Assembly (NCBI GenBank): GCA_017640615.1
Contig: JAEPQK010000006.1
Span: 62,001 to 126,000 of the forward strand
DNA: 64,000 nt
DNA from: Rhizobiaceae bacterium
Lineage (GTDB): Bacteria; Pseudomonadota; Alphaproteobacteria; Rhizobiales; Rhizobiaceae
Direction of reading: 5' to 3'
The notes beneath the pieces were generated by a model. It saw only the letters and a program-made list of their open reading frames with translations, made no database searches and was not told where the DNA came from. Below, piece after piece: positions 54,139 through 62,430 of this stretch. Made by a program: the position numbers and the translations under genes. Numbering within the stretch: the stretch's first letter is position 1; every line of letters begins with the position of its first letter.

Positions 54139-55101
54139 TCAAGCCCTTGCTCTGCGCGCCTCGCGGCCACCGCGGCGTCGGCCGCCGTCGGATGCTGGAG
54201 CCGCGGCAGGAGCCGCCGCAGCGGCGGCGCCCGGTGCGTGTGGCTGGTAGTCCTTGTAAGTCCTGATCCAGGTCATGCAATCCGGGTCGGTGCCGTTCAG
54301 CACATTGGCGGCGCGCACTGCTTCCATTTCCTGCGGGCGGCAGGGGTTCATGATTGCGGAAGTCATGCCAGCGCCGATTACCATTGGAATGAAACCGGCA
54401 TTGATGCCGTGTCGGTGCGGTAGGCCGAATGAGATGTTGGAGAGGCCGCAAGTGGTGTTGACCTTCAGTTCCTCGCGCAGACGGCGCAGCAGCGCAAAGA
54501 CCTGCTTGCCGGCGGTACCCATGGCGCCGATCGGCATGACCAGCGGGTCCACGACGATGTCATGCGCAGGAATGCCGAAATCGGCGGCGCGCTCGACGAT
54601 TTTCTTGGCGACCGCGAAACGCACATCCGGGTCTTCCGAAATGCCGGTTTCGTCGTTCGAGATGGCGACAACCGGCACGTCGTATTTCTTTACCAGCGGC
54701 AGGATCGCCTCGAGCTTTTCCTCCTCGCCGGTGACGGAGTTGATGAGCGGACGGCCCTTGGCGACCTGAAGCGCGGCTTCGATCGCGGCGGAGACCGAAG
54801 AATCGATCGACAGCGGCACGTTGACCAGGTCCTGCACGATCTCGAGCGTCTGAACCAATAGGGCAGGTTCGGTAGCGTTCGGGTCGACGGCGGTCACGCC
54901 CGCATTCACGTCGAGCATCGTCGCGCCTGCCGCAACCTGCTCCAGCGCGTCTTTCTTCACCGTATCGAAATTTCCCTCGACCATCTCGGCCGCCAGTTTC
55001 TTGCGCCCGGTCGGATTGATGCGCTCGCCAATCACGCAAAAGGGCTGGTCAAAGCCAATGACGACTTCGCGGGTTGCCGAGGCAACGATGGTACGTGTCA
55101 T
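54139..55101 (-). CDS. Methyltetrahydrofolate:corrinoid methyltransferase (pterin-binding family)
   Basis: 320 aa from ATG 55101 with GGAGA upstream. Pterin-binding barrel of the AcsE/MtvA/MetH type: VIGERINPTGRKKLAAEMVEG, GATMLDVNAGVTAVDP, PLSIDSSVSAAIEAAL, RPLINSVTGEE, AISNDETGISEDPDVRF, VVDPLVMPIG and NTTCGLSNISFGLPHRHGINAGF. It should move the methyl group between the corrinoid protein and tetrahydrofolate. A 20-residue Ala/Pro linker and an Arg-rich end (GGRRRGGREARRARA) follow the domain and are not part of the fold. A palindrome precedes the gene. Confidence 0.92.
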   Translation of the reverse strand: MTRTIVASATREVVIGFDQPFCVIGERINPTGRKKLAAEMVEGNFDTVKKDALEQVAAGATMLDVNAGVTAVDPNATEPALLVQTLEIVQDLVNVPLSIDSSVSAAIEAALQVAKGRPLINSVTGEEEKLEAILPLVKKYDVPVVAISNDETGISEDPDVRFAVAKKIVERAADFGIPAHDIVVDPLVMPIGAMGTAGKQVFALLRRLREELKVNTTCGLSNISFGLPHRHGINAGFIPMVIGAGMTSAIMNPCRPQEMEAVRAANVLNGTDPDCMTWIRTYKDYQPHAPGAAAAAAPAAAPASDGGRRRGGREARRARA

Positions 55102-55115
55102 GTCTGTCTCCAAGA

Positions 55116-55137
55116 GATATAAAGACTTCTTTATATC
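55116..55137. promoter_or_regulatory. Palindromic operator upstream of the methyl-THF:corrinoid methyltransferase gene
   Basis: Perfect 9-bp arms GATATAAAG / CTTTATATC around ACTT, ending 15 bp before the ATG. The minus-strand TATAAA in the dyad could itself be a -10 box, with TTGCCA (55156-55151) upstream at 15 bp. The sequence recalls sites of the ArsR-family S-adenosylhomocysteine regulator SahR in alphaproteobacteria; I state that from memory. It would make this gene and the activator a separately controlled unit. Confidence 0.6.
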
Positions 55138-55175
55138 GTTATCTGTTGTGTGGCAACCGAGTGGCTTAGTGCCGT

Positions 55176-56276
55176 TCAGTTGGCGGCGTCCTTCGCCATT
55201 TCCTGTTGGCGTTCGGTGGTGTCGTCGCTGAGAATTTGCTCGAGCCGTTCGGCGACCCGGATGTCGTCGGCGCGCGGCTCCTTCTGCCAGGGCTTGCGGC
55301 CCTTGAGCACGCCGGAATCGTGCACGATCTCGGCAACCAGTTCTTCCTGCCGGTAGGCCATCATGTGGACGCCGGAAACGCCGTCGATTTCCTTCACCTC
55401 ATTGATGATGTCTATGCAGAGACGCTTGCCTTCCTGCTTCTGGTTCTCCGCACCCTCGAGCCGTTCGATTATGGCGTCAGGGATATGAACGCCCGGCACG
55501 TTAGAGCGCATCCAGCGCGCGGTTCGGGCGGAGGCGAGCGGGCCGACGCCGCACAGAACGAAGCACTCCTCGGTCAGGCCCATGTCGCGCACGCGTTTCA
55601 TATATTCGCGGAACATCGGCACATCGTAGCAATACTGGCTCTGCACGAACTGCGCCCCGGCGGCGATTTTCTTTGCCAGCCGATGCGGGCGGAAGTCGAA
55701 AGGCGGAGCGAACGGGTTGATCGCGGCTCCAAGAAACACTGCCGGCGGCGTCGTGAGCTTGCGGCCCGAGAGAAATTTGCTCTCGTCGCGCATCGTGCGG
55801 ATGGCTTCGAGCAGCGACATGCAGTCGAGGTCGAACACCGGTTTTGCGCCGGGCTGATCGCCAGCCTGCACGCCATCGCCCGTGAGGCACAGAATATTGC
55901 CCACGCCCATGGCGGATGCGCCCAGCACATCGCCCTGGATGGCAATGCGGTTCTTGTCACGGCAGGCGATCTGCATGATCGGGGCGTAACCCATGCGCGT
56001 CAGCAGCGCGCAGATGCCGACCGACGACATGTGGCAGTTCGCGCCGGAGGCATCCACAGCGTTGATGCCGTCCACCCAGCCATCGAACACGGCGGCGCGC
56101 TCATAAACGTCGGCGGGATTCGCGCTGTCGGGCGGATTGAGCTCCGCCGTCACCGCAAATTCGCCGCGTCGCAAGACGCGCTCGAGGCGCCCAAACGAGG
56201 AGTGGCCGGGAAGCGGCTCAAGCGGAAGATCGATGCCGGCGGGGTTTTCGTCAGCCTGCGGCGGGCGCGGGGTCAT
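55176..56276 (-). CDS. Methylenetetrahydrofolate reductase family protein (MetF-type)
   Basis: 366-aa FAD barrel. E45 in VTAELNPPDS stands where MetF has its catalytic Glu (FEFFPP in E. coli). Other marks are MQIACRDKNRIAIQGDVLGASAMGVGNILCLTGDG and GAQFVQSQYCYDVPMFREYMKRV. The N-terminal 30 residues are Pro-rich. It is encoded with a MetV-like protein (ATGA overlap), as in anaerobes where MetFV acts on methyl-THF. In this context it may run as an oxidation, methyl-THF to methylene-THF. Confidence 0.9.
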   Translation of the reverse strand: MTPRPPQADENPAGIDLPLEPLPGHSSFGRLERVLRRGEFAVTAELNPPDSANPADVYERAAVFDGWVDGINAVDASGANCHMSSVGICALLTRMGYAPIMQIACRDKNRIAIQGDVLGASAMGVGNILCLTGDGVQAGDQPGAKPVFDLDCMSLLEAIRTMRDESKFLSGRKLTTPPAVFLGAAINPFAPPFDFRPHRLAKKIAAGAQFVQSQYCYDVPMFREYMKRVRDMGLTEECFVLCGVGPLASARTARWMRSNVPGVHIPDAIIERLEGAENQKQEGKRLCIDIINEVKEIDGVSGVHMMAYRQEELVAEIVHDSGVLKGRKPWQKEPRADDIRVAERLEQILSDDTTERQQEMAKDAAN

Positions 56277-56854
56277 GGCTGTCCGGCCTTTGCCTCAGCG
56301 CGCTGCGCGGCGGCCTGTGCCGTGACGCGCAGCCAGGAGGATGTTTCGCGCAGCGACTGATCGACGGATTTTTGCACGTTCAGGATCGCGTCGCCCTCAC
56401 GCATGGTTCGCGATCCTTCCCACGCTTTCACCCACACGCAGGGCATGTCCGGCTCGACTTCGCAATTGCCGTTTGCGCGCACGCCGCCACAGGGCCCGTT
56501 GCGCAGCTGTTTGGGGCAATTCATCGGGCAGGACATACCGGTCGACGACAACACGCACTGGCCGCACATGCGGCAGTCGAACATCAGGCCCTTTACGTTC
56601 CGCTCAACGAATTTGATGGGTCGCTCGACGCGGCCGTATCCAAGTGTCTTCCAGACGGGGTGGAGCAGCAGGAAGGTGTTGGCGAAATGCTTGTAAAACC
56701 ATTCCAGACCGCGTGAATGCCGAACCGACCAAAGCCGCATCGTGTAACGGCTCTGGACGCGGCGCTGTGGCGACACGTCAGCGGGTTTGTAGTCAGATTT
56801 CGGCTGCGCTTTTCTGACCAGCGCGGCCTGCGTTGCCTGAACCTGTTCAGCCAT
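56273..56854 (-). CDS. MetV-like cysteine-rich protein (MTHFR C-terminal family)
   Basis: 193 aa from ATG 56854 after GGGAGAG. The zinc or iron-sulfur-binding core has Cys94, Cys97, Cys100, Cys109, Cys113 and Cys122 in FDCRMCGQCVLSSTGMSCP and MNCPKQLRNGPCGG. It ends with a Glu- and Ala-rich helix. MetV is the partner of MetF in several acetogens. It overlaps the metF-type gene by 4 bp and the small PF13769 gene by 8 bp, so the three are translationally linked. Confidence 0.9.
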   Translation of the reverse strand: MAEQVQATQAALVRKAQPKSDYKPADVSPQRRVQSRYTMRLWSVRHSRGLEWFYKHFANTFLLLHPVWKTLGYGRVERPIKFVERNVKGLMFDCRMCGQCVLSSTGMSCPMNCPKQLRNGPCGGVRANGNCEVEPDMPCVWVKAWEGSRTMREGDAILNVQKSVDQSLRETSSWLRVTAQAAAQRAEAKAGQP

Positions 56855-57149
56855 CGTCTCTCCCACCTGCCTTTACAAGCGCGACCAGCCGGTCCTTGTC
56901 GTACTCGCTGTCGATCGCCGCGAGCGCTTTTTCGGCCTCAGCTTCCAGGTCATCGCCGACCTCGACCGGGTCGGCTTTGCGCCATTCTGCCAGATATGCG
57001 TCGGTGTCGCCGGCGCCGGTGCGCATGGCACACATGTCGATCGCCTCGGTGAAGCGCAGCGGCAATTCGCGCTTGGCGTTCTGCCGGCCCTTGCGCACGA
57101 TCACCTGCGCGGGGATATCCCTCCAGTAGACGACGATCAGATTGGCCAT
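56847..57149 (-). CDS. PF13769-type small protein ('virulence factor' domain)
   Basis: 100 aa. It begins MANLIVVYWRDIPAQVIVRKGRQNAKRELPLRFTEAIDMCAMR and continues DAYLAEWRKADPVEVGDDLEAEAEKA, the pattern of the small domain family named 'virulence factor' in Pfam. That name says nothing about the role here. It heads the translationally overlapping trio with MetV and MetF, so a role in folate-linked methyl oxidation is more likely. A 6-bp hairpin (57180-57198) lies in the leader. Confidence 0.8.
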   Translation of the reverse strand: MANLIVVYWRDIPAQVIVRKGRQNAKRELPLRFTEAIDMCAMRTGAGDTDAYLAEWRKADPVEVGDDLEAEAEKALAAIDSEYDKDRLVALVKAGGRDDG

Positions 57150-57285
57150 TCAGCCCAACTCCCTTGAAGTGTGCGAGGATTGCCGCAAGCGTCGGCAACC
57201 CGCTTGTTGTGAGGCGACGCACGAGCATTCAAAAACGACGCCGCGTTTCGCCCATTGGAATGGACATAAGGCCGCCCGAAAGCAG

Positions 57286-57915
57286 CTAAAGCCCGGTGAA
57301 AAACAGGGCTGCCAGAGCACCAGCGGCGCCGATCACCGAGGCGATGACCAGCAGAGAAACGACACCCACTGCAGTGCCGACACCAAGAAAGATGCCGTCG
57401 CGTTCAGAAAGCGAGAGCCCGATGATGGCGATGGCGCATGCTGGCAACCAGTTGCCGAAGGGGATCGGCAGAGTGACCGCTATCGACAGCACAAGGCCGA
57501 TCAGGCCGATGAAGCGGTCCGAGGTCTTGGGCGAAACGAACGGCCAATGGCGGGGCTTGATGAGGCGCTCCAGGCGCTCAAGCTTTGGCGCCAGCCGGGT
57601 GATCGTGCCGCGAAACCGGGCGGCGCCGATAGAGCGGCGGAGCCAGGAGCGTGGCAGCCAGACTGTCTGGTAACCTGCCACCATCTGCACCGTGATCAGG
57701 ATCAGCGGGGGGCCGAACAGAAGCGTGGAGCCCGGCGGCAACGGCAAAAGGTTCAGAAGTGCGCAGAAAACCAGCAGCGCGGCAAAGCTGCGGTCGCCAA
57801 GCGCATCGCGGATCATTTCCACAGTCACCGGGCCTTCGGCGGTGACGGCGAGCTGGCGCAGAACCTGCGACAGACGGCGGGGTGGGTTGTGGTGAACCAG
57901 TTGGGTGCCGGTCAA
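57286..57915 (-). CDS. exoD: ExoD-family membrane protein
   Basis: 209 aa integral membrane protein of the ExoD (exopolysaccharide synthesis) family. Marks are LGDRSFAALLVFCALLNLLPLPPGSTLLFGPPLILITVQMVAG and FIGLIGLVLSIAVTLPIPFGNWLPACAIAIIGLSLSERDGIFLG, with four to five helices. ExoD was named for exopolysaccharide and alkali-tolerance phenotypes in Sinorhizobium; its activity is unknown. The start is TTG 57915 with GAGG very close; the exact start is uncertain. It splits the methyl-transfer genes from DUF1638. Confidence 0.85.
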   Translation of the reverse strand: MTGTQLVHHNPPRRLSQVLRQLAVTAEGPVTVEMIRDALGDRSFAALLVFCALLNLLPLPPGSTLLFGPPLILITVQMVAGYQTVWLPRSWLRRSIGAARFRGTITRLAPKLERLERLIKPRHWPFVSPKTSDRFIGLIGLVLSIAVTLPIPFGNWLPACAIAIIGLSLSERDGIFLGVGTAVGVVSLLVIASVIGAAGALAALFFTGL

Positions 57916-58042
57916 AGCCTCGTCCGATCCGGCAAATGTCAGCGAAGGCCGAAAATGTCAGGCATGAAGAATCGCACTCCAGCTTGCGCTGGTGTTAGTG
58001 CCGCATTGTGGTCTGTGCAAGCGCGTAGCGCCCGGTGCAGTG

Positions 58043-58690
58043 TCAGCTGGAGCAGGCGGCGTCTGCCAGCGCCGGAACCAGATCGCCATAACCGGTGCGC
58101 CGCTTCTCATAGCCAAGGCCCAGCATTCGCGCTGCATCTTCCGCAACCTTGTCGAGCGCGGGATCGTCGGTCTGTGCCAGATAGACGATCTTTTCGTAAT
58201 GGCCGAAATAGTCGTTAGCGAGTTCCGGGTGACGGTCGAGTCCGAGCGGACGCATGAAAAATGCGTCGAACTGCCGACACAGAAAGTCGGTCATGTAGAA
58301 GGCGGTGAAATCATCGTCGGCGATTTTCTCGAAGGCGGCGTTGCCCTGGTAGAAGGCAAAACAATGCGGACCGGCAACCCGCTCAACGCCGTGTTTTTCG
58401 CAAATCTTGTCGAGCGTGCCGCCAGTGCCGCAATCGGCATAGCCAACAAAGATGTGGCGATAGCCTTCATCCTTGGCCTCCGCGATTGCCGAATCCATCG
58501 CAGGTGCGATTCTGTCTGGATAGAAATGGAAATCTGCCGGCAGGCAGCGCAGCTCCAAATGGTCGAGCCGGTTGCGCTCGCGTACGGCAAGAACCTCGCG
58601 CGCAATCATGCCGCAGGCGATAACCAGCAGCCGGTCCTCACGGGCGATGTCGGGCGAGGGGGCTGTATTTTCCGTCTTGTGTGCTTTCAT
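58043..58690 (-). CDS. DUF1638 protein
   Basis: About 215 aa from ATG 58690. DUF1638 stretches: RLLVIACGMIAREVLAV, DHLELRCLPADFHFYPDRIAPAMDSAI, HIFVGYADCGTGGTLDKICEKHGVERVAGPHCFAFYQG and YMTDFLCRQFDAFFMRPLGLDRHPEL. The C-terminus ends ALADAACSS. Conserved Cys and His residues (CGTGG, GPHC) suggest a bound metal or cofactor. The family is often found beside MttB-type methyltransferases and corrinoid proteins, and its function is unknown. Confidence 0.88.
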   Translation of the reverse strand: MKAHKTENTAPSPDIAREDRLLVIACGMIAREVLAVRERNRLDHLELRCLPADFHFYPDRIAPAMDSAIAEAKDEGYRHIFVGYADCGTGGTLDKICEKHGVERVAGPHCFAFYQGNAAFEKIADDDFTAFYMTDFLCRQFDAFFMRPLGLDRHPELANDYFGHYEKIVYLAQTDDPALDKVAEDAARMLGLGYEKRRTGYGDLVPALADAACSS

Positions 58691-59872
58691 CTCTCGGCTC
58701 TGCGGCAAGGCTGCTACTTTATCAACCGCGACAATTCACCTAAAGGGCGGTGTCGTTTCGTCTGGAGTCGGTTAGTCATTCCTTCGCAGCATCCCGAACT
58801 CACCGTCATTTTGCCCACGTTCAACGAAGCCGGAAACATTCCGGTCATCGTGGAACGCATCGTGGCAGCGCTCGGCAAGACGCCGTGTGAAATTGTCGTC
58901 GTCGATGACGACAGCGCCGACGGAACGGCCGATGTCACGCGCAAGCTTGGCGAGGACTACCTCAATTTGCGTTGCATTCGCCGGGTCGGACGACGCGGCC
59001 TTTCCGGTGCGTGCGTGGAGGGCATGATGGCGGCTTCCGCGCCGGTGGTCGCGGTTATGGATGCCGACCTTCAGCACGACGAGACGATCCTTCCCGAAAT
59101 GCTGAACGAAATACGCACCGGCGCCGACATTGTCGTTGCCACACGTTACAGCGGTGACGGTTCGACGGGCGACGGGCTTTCCTCGACCCGTGAGTGGGGC
59201 AGCAAGCTTGCTACCAACCTCGCCAACCGGGTGACAGGCGAATTGTCGTCCGACCCGATGAGCGGGTTTTTTATGCTGCGGCGCGATGTGGCGGATCAGG
59301 TCGCCGGCAAGGTGACCCATCAGGGCTTCAAGATACTGTTCGACATTCTGAGCCGTGTTGAACCCGGAACCGAAATTCGCGAAGTGCCGTTCACCTTCCG
59401 TGAGCGGCATAGCGGCGAAAGCAAGCTCGACGCGCTGGTGACGGTGCAGTTTCTGGGCCTGCTGGTGTCGCGGCTGACAGGCGGGTTGGTGCCCGGCCAG
59501 TTTCTGCTTTTCGCGCTGGTGGGCTTTACGGGTCTCTTCGTGCACATGGCGGCACTGTTTGCGCTGACCGGCATTCTCGGCGTTGGTTTCACCTATGCGC
59601 AGGTAGGCGCAACGCTGATCGCGATGACCTCGAACTTCGTCATCAACAACAACCTTACCTTCGCGCACCGCAAGCTGAAGGGAACGCGCTGGCTGCTCGG
59701 CCTGCTCAGTTTTTATGCGGTGTGCAGCCTGGGAGCGATCGCCAATGTCAGTGTCGCGTCGCACATCTATTCCTGGCAGACCTCGATCGGCCTCGCAGGG
59801 TTTGCCGGCGCGCTGATGAGCTCGGTGTTCAACTACTCGGTGACCAAGCTTGTGACCTGGCGCGACGTTTAG
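58679..59872 (+). CDS. GT2 glycosyltransferase with GtrA membrane domain
   Basis: Dolichol-phosphate mannosyltransferase-like enzyme. The catalytic domain starts at ELTVILPTFNEAGNIPVIVERI with VVDDDSADGTADV and VMDADLQHDETI (Asp pairs for metal and sugar nucleotide), then SDPMSGFFMLRRDVADQV. The C-terminal GtrA part has four helices (FLLFALVGFTGLFVHMAALF, IAMTSNFVINNNLTFAHRK). It probably makes polyprenyl-phosphate sugars for the GT39 enzyme next door. No ATG or TTG lies just before the fold; the nearest upstream start is GTG 58679, inside the DUF1638 start region. The true start may be an ATT near 58778. Confidence 0.85.
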   Translation: MCFHLSALRQGCYFINRDNSPKGRCRFVWSRLVIPSQHPELTVILPTFNEAGNIPVIVERIVAALGKTPCEIVVVDDDSADGTADVTRKLGEDYLNLRCIRRVGRRGLSGACVEGMMAASAPVVAVMDADLQHDETILPEMLNEIRTGADIVVATRYSGDGSTGDGLSSTREWGSKLATNLANRVTGELSSDPMSGFFMLRRDVADQVAGKVTHQGFKILFDILSRVEPGTEIREVPFTFRERHSGESKLDALVTVQFLGLLVSRLTGGLVPGQFLLFALVGFTGLFVHMAALFALTGILGVGFTYAQVGATLIAMTSNFVINNNLTFAHRKLKGTRWLLGLLSFYAVCSLGAIANVSVASHIYSWQTSIGLAGFAGALMSSVFNYSVTKLVTWRDV

Positions 59873-61407
59873 TCGGCCCTTCGCGTAACCGGCTGAACCA
59901 GCACGACAAAAGAAGCCTTGCCGCCGCGCGTTTGCGTGACCGTCCAGCCTTCGCCCGCGATTTCATATCCGTCGCTTTCCGCCATGCGGACAAGCTCCAC
60001 GGCGGAGCTCTCGGCATCGCTCGGCCATGCTGCGATCACGGCAAGGCCCTTCGCGCGGCCTGCCAGTCGTGGGTCTGCCTGGAAGGCGAAATGGCGCGGG
60101 TCGGCGAGCGGCTTCGCCACCGGCACTTCGGGGCCGACGCCGTAACCTGCCTTGGCGCCGATCAGCCAACTGCCGGGCACGAGGTAGCTATCGCCATCAT
60201 TCAGAATGCCTCGCTCGGCGAAGTCATCCCTCAATGCGCTCCAGGCAAGAAACGTCCAGTCGAAATCCGCTCGTTCTCCAAGCCCGAGTGGGCGGGCGAG
60301 TGCGGCATCCCTGATCTGCAGCATGGCGCCAAAAGCAAGTGCGGTGACCAGCGCAAGCGACACCGCGAAGGTTGCCTTGAGCAGCCGTGGCAGCTTTTCG
60401 GCGAGGCCTGCGCTGACAAGTCCGATCAGCGGAAAGGCGAACAGGAAACCCGGCATTGCCCAATGCGGCAGGATTTCGCGGCCGAACATGGCGACCAGAT
60501 CAAAGAGCAGGATCGGAACGATGGCGAGAATTGCGAATATGCGTTGCGCCGGATGCTTCGGAGAAAATATCGATTTTACAATGGCATAGACCGCCGCCGC
60601 CCAAATCCAGGGCAGCAGGAAGCCCGCCTGGCCAAGTTGAATGACGAGGAAATTGAGCGGGTTGAAGTCGCCACCGGTCGCGCGGCTCGACTGGAAGGTA
60701 ACCGAGGCCCAATCGTTCTGCGCATTCCAGATCATGATCGGCGTCAGGCAAAGCGCGGCTACGATCGCTGCGAGGTATGGGCCGGGCGTTGCCAGAATGC
60801 GTCTGCCGCGTGCGCTGGTGAGAAGCACGATCACCGCGGCCACGCCGAAAAGCACCGCGGTATATTTGGAGAGCATGGCGAGACCGAGTGTCAGGCCGGC
60901 AAGAATCCAGCGCTGCGTGTTCGCGGGGCGGTCCTCCAGCAGATCGGGCAGTACCAGCCACAATGTCAGCAGCAGGAAGAAATTCAGCGGTCCGTCGGGA
61001 ACGACGAAGTTGCCGGCTGAAACGAGGAAAAACGGCGTTACCGAATACCAGGCGACCGCCCAGAAGGCAGCCCGGCTGCCGAAAGCGCGTCGGGTAATCA
61101 GAAATAGCAGCCAGCCTGACAGCGCTCCGAAAAGCACGTGTGGCAGCCTGACGACGGCGCTTGCCTCGCTGCCGAAGAGCCATGCGGATGCGCGGGCAAA
61201 CCCGAAGCCGAGCATGGGATGGTCGAAATAAGAGATCGATGGAACGCGCGAAACGACGATGGCATAGGCTTCGTCGGCGATAAGCGGCAGAAGCGTTGAC
61301 AGCGCGAGCCTTGCCGCCAGCGCGATCAGGATGACTGCAAGTGCGGCGCGCTGGTGGTAGTCATCAACGCCTTGCAGGCGCGTGTCCTGCGAAAAATCGG
61401 AAGTCAT
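59869..61407 (-). CDS. GT39-type (ArnT/PMT-like) glycosyltransferase
   Basis: 512 aa with about 11-12 membrane helices. The first periplasmic loop has the acidic motif LLPLIADEAYAIVVSRVPSISYFDHPML, typical of polyprenyl-phosphate-sugar-dependent transferases. A soluble C-terminal domain follows, ending VVLVQPVTRRAD. It probably transfers a sugar from the lipid carrier to an envelope acceptor. Convergent with the GT2-GtrA gene; their stops overlap by 4 bp (59869-59872). It lies between the corrinoid protein gene and DUF1638 without obvious functional link. Confidence 0.88.
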   Translation of the reverse strand: MTSDFSQDTRLQGVDDYHQRAALAVILIALAARLALSTLLPLIADEAYAIVVSRVPSISYFDHPMLGFGFARASAWLFGSEASAVVRLPHVLFGALSGWLLFLITRRAFGSRAAFWAVAWYSVTPFFLVSAGNFVVPDGPLNFFLLLTLWLVLPDLLEDRPANTQRWILAGLTLGLAMLSKYTAVLFGVAAVIVLLTSARGRRILATPGPYLAAIVAALCLTPIMIWNAQNDWASVTFQSSRATGGDFNPLNFLVIQLGQAGFLLPWIWAAAVYAIVKSIFSPKHPAQRIFAILAIVPILLFDLVAMFGREILPHWAMPGFLFAFPLIGLVSAGLAEKLPRLLKATFAVSLALVTALAFGAMLQIRDAALARPLGLGERADFDWTFLAWSALRDDFAERGILNDGDSYLVPGSWLIGAKAGYGVGPEVPVAKPLADPRHFAFQADPRLAGRAKGLAVIAAWPSDAESSAVELVRMAESDGYEIAGEGWTVTQTRGGKASFVVLVQPVTRRAD

Positions 61408-61470
61408 GAAATCCTGCTACCAAGTGCCCGCAATCGTCTGGCGAGCGCTTAGCACAGGCAATGCGCAATA

Positions 61471-62169
61471 TCAGGCGCTTTGTGCCTGGTTGTGCTTGCG
61501 CTTCATGAAATCCTTGGCGGTTTCCACTGCAACCGCGGCGTCGCGGCAATAAGCATCGGCGCCTACGGCCTTGCCGAATTCCTCGTTGAGCGGCGCGCCA
61601 CCGACGAGCACCACGAGATCCTCGCGGATGCCCTTTTCCTTCAGCGTGTCGATGACAACCTTCATGTAGGGCATGGTGGTGGTGAGCAGCGCAGACATGC
61701 CGACGATGTCGGGATTGTGCTTCTCGATCGCTTCCAGATAGTTCTCGACCGGGTTGTTGATACCAAGATCGATGACCTCGAAACCGGCACCTTCCATCAT
61801 CATGCCGACGAGGTTTTTGCCGATATCGTGAATGTCGCCCTTCACGGTGCCGATCACCATCGTGCCCTGTTTGGGCGCGCCGGTTTCGGCCAGGAGCGGG
61901 CGCAGGATCGACATTCCGGCCTTCATGGCGTTGGCCGAGAGTAGAACCTCCGGCACGAACAGAATGCCGTCGCGGAAATCTTCGCCGACGATTCGCATGC
62001 CCTCGACCAGGGCTTCGGTGAGGACGCGATAGGGCTGCCAGCCGCGACCGAGAAGAATGTTCGTGCCTTCTTCGATCTCTTCCTTGAGGCCATCGTAAAG
62101 ATCGTCGTGCATCTGAAGAACGAGGTCTTCGTCGTTCAGTTCGGACAGGATGATCTCATCGTCAGACAT
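61471..62169 (-). CDS. Corrinoid protein of the MtbC/MtmC type
   Basis: 232 aa. Residues 35-100 form the cap helical domain (VLTEALVEGMRIVGEDFRDGILFVPEVLLSANAMKAGMSIL). Then the B12-binding Rossmann domain: GTVKGDIHDIGKNLV with the DxHxxG motif Asp112, His114 and Gly117, the SALLTTTMPYM loop and VLVGGAPLNEEF. His114 is the lower cobalt ligand that accepts the methyl group from MttB. The first 35 residues hold 14 Asp/Glu and only one Lys. GGGGAT precedes the ATG. Divergent from mttB. Confidence 0.95.
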   Translation of the reverse strand: MSDDEIILSELNDEDLVLQMHDDLYDGLKEEIEEGTNILLGRGWQPYRVLTEALVEGMRIVGEDFRDGILFVPEVLLSANAMKAGMSILRPLLAETGAPKQGTMVIGTVKGDIHDIGKNLVGMMMEGAGFEVIDLGINNPVENYLEAIEKHNPDIVGMSALLTTTMPYMKVVIDTLKEKGIREDLVVLVGGAPLNEEFGKAVGADAYCRDAAVAVETAKDFMKRKHNQAQSA

Positions 62170-62430
62170 ATCAAATCCCCGGAGCTACCGTATCTTCAGG
62201 TGGCCGCAGCGTAATGCGCAACAGCTTCATAGTCTTCACCGCAGGTATTGCCATAGCCGATTTGCGACCTGGCGCAAAAGGAAAGCGACTGAAATGCCTT
62301 AGCATGCATCCGCTGGCGCTTGGCTGGTTTGCGACACCTTCTGGCGCAGCCGAGCCGTTTCGGACATGCTTGTCGGCTACAAACTCGCCGAAATGCCGCG
62401 ATTTGCGGCGCGTTGGCATGGGAAAGAGCG
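62170..62430. other. Divergent promoter region between corrinoid protein and MttB
   Basis: 261 bp that must hold promoters in both directions. No cobalamin-box (B12 riboswitch), no clear operator palindrome and no -35/-10 pair were found by eye. A small GC hairpin (GCCGC GATTT GCGGC, 62395-62409) lies 22 bp before the MttB start and may form in its leader. Confidence 0.4.

Noticed and set aside
57992..58678. N-terminal extension of the GT2-GtrA frame
   Set aside because: It is antisense to DUF1638 and has no glycosyltransferase features.
62170..62430. Cobalamin riboswitch before the corrinoid or MttB gene
   Set aside because: No B12-box-like sequence was found on either strand by eye.
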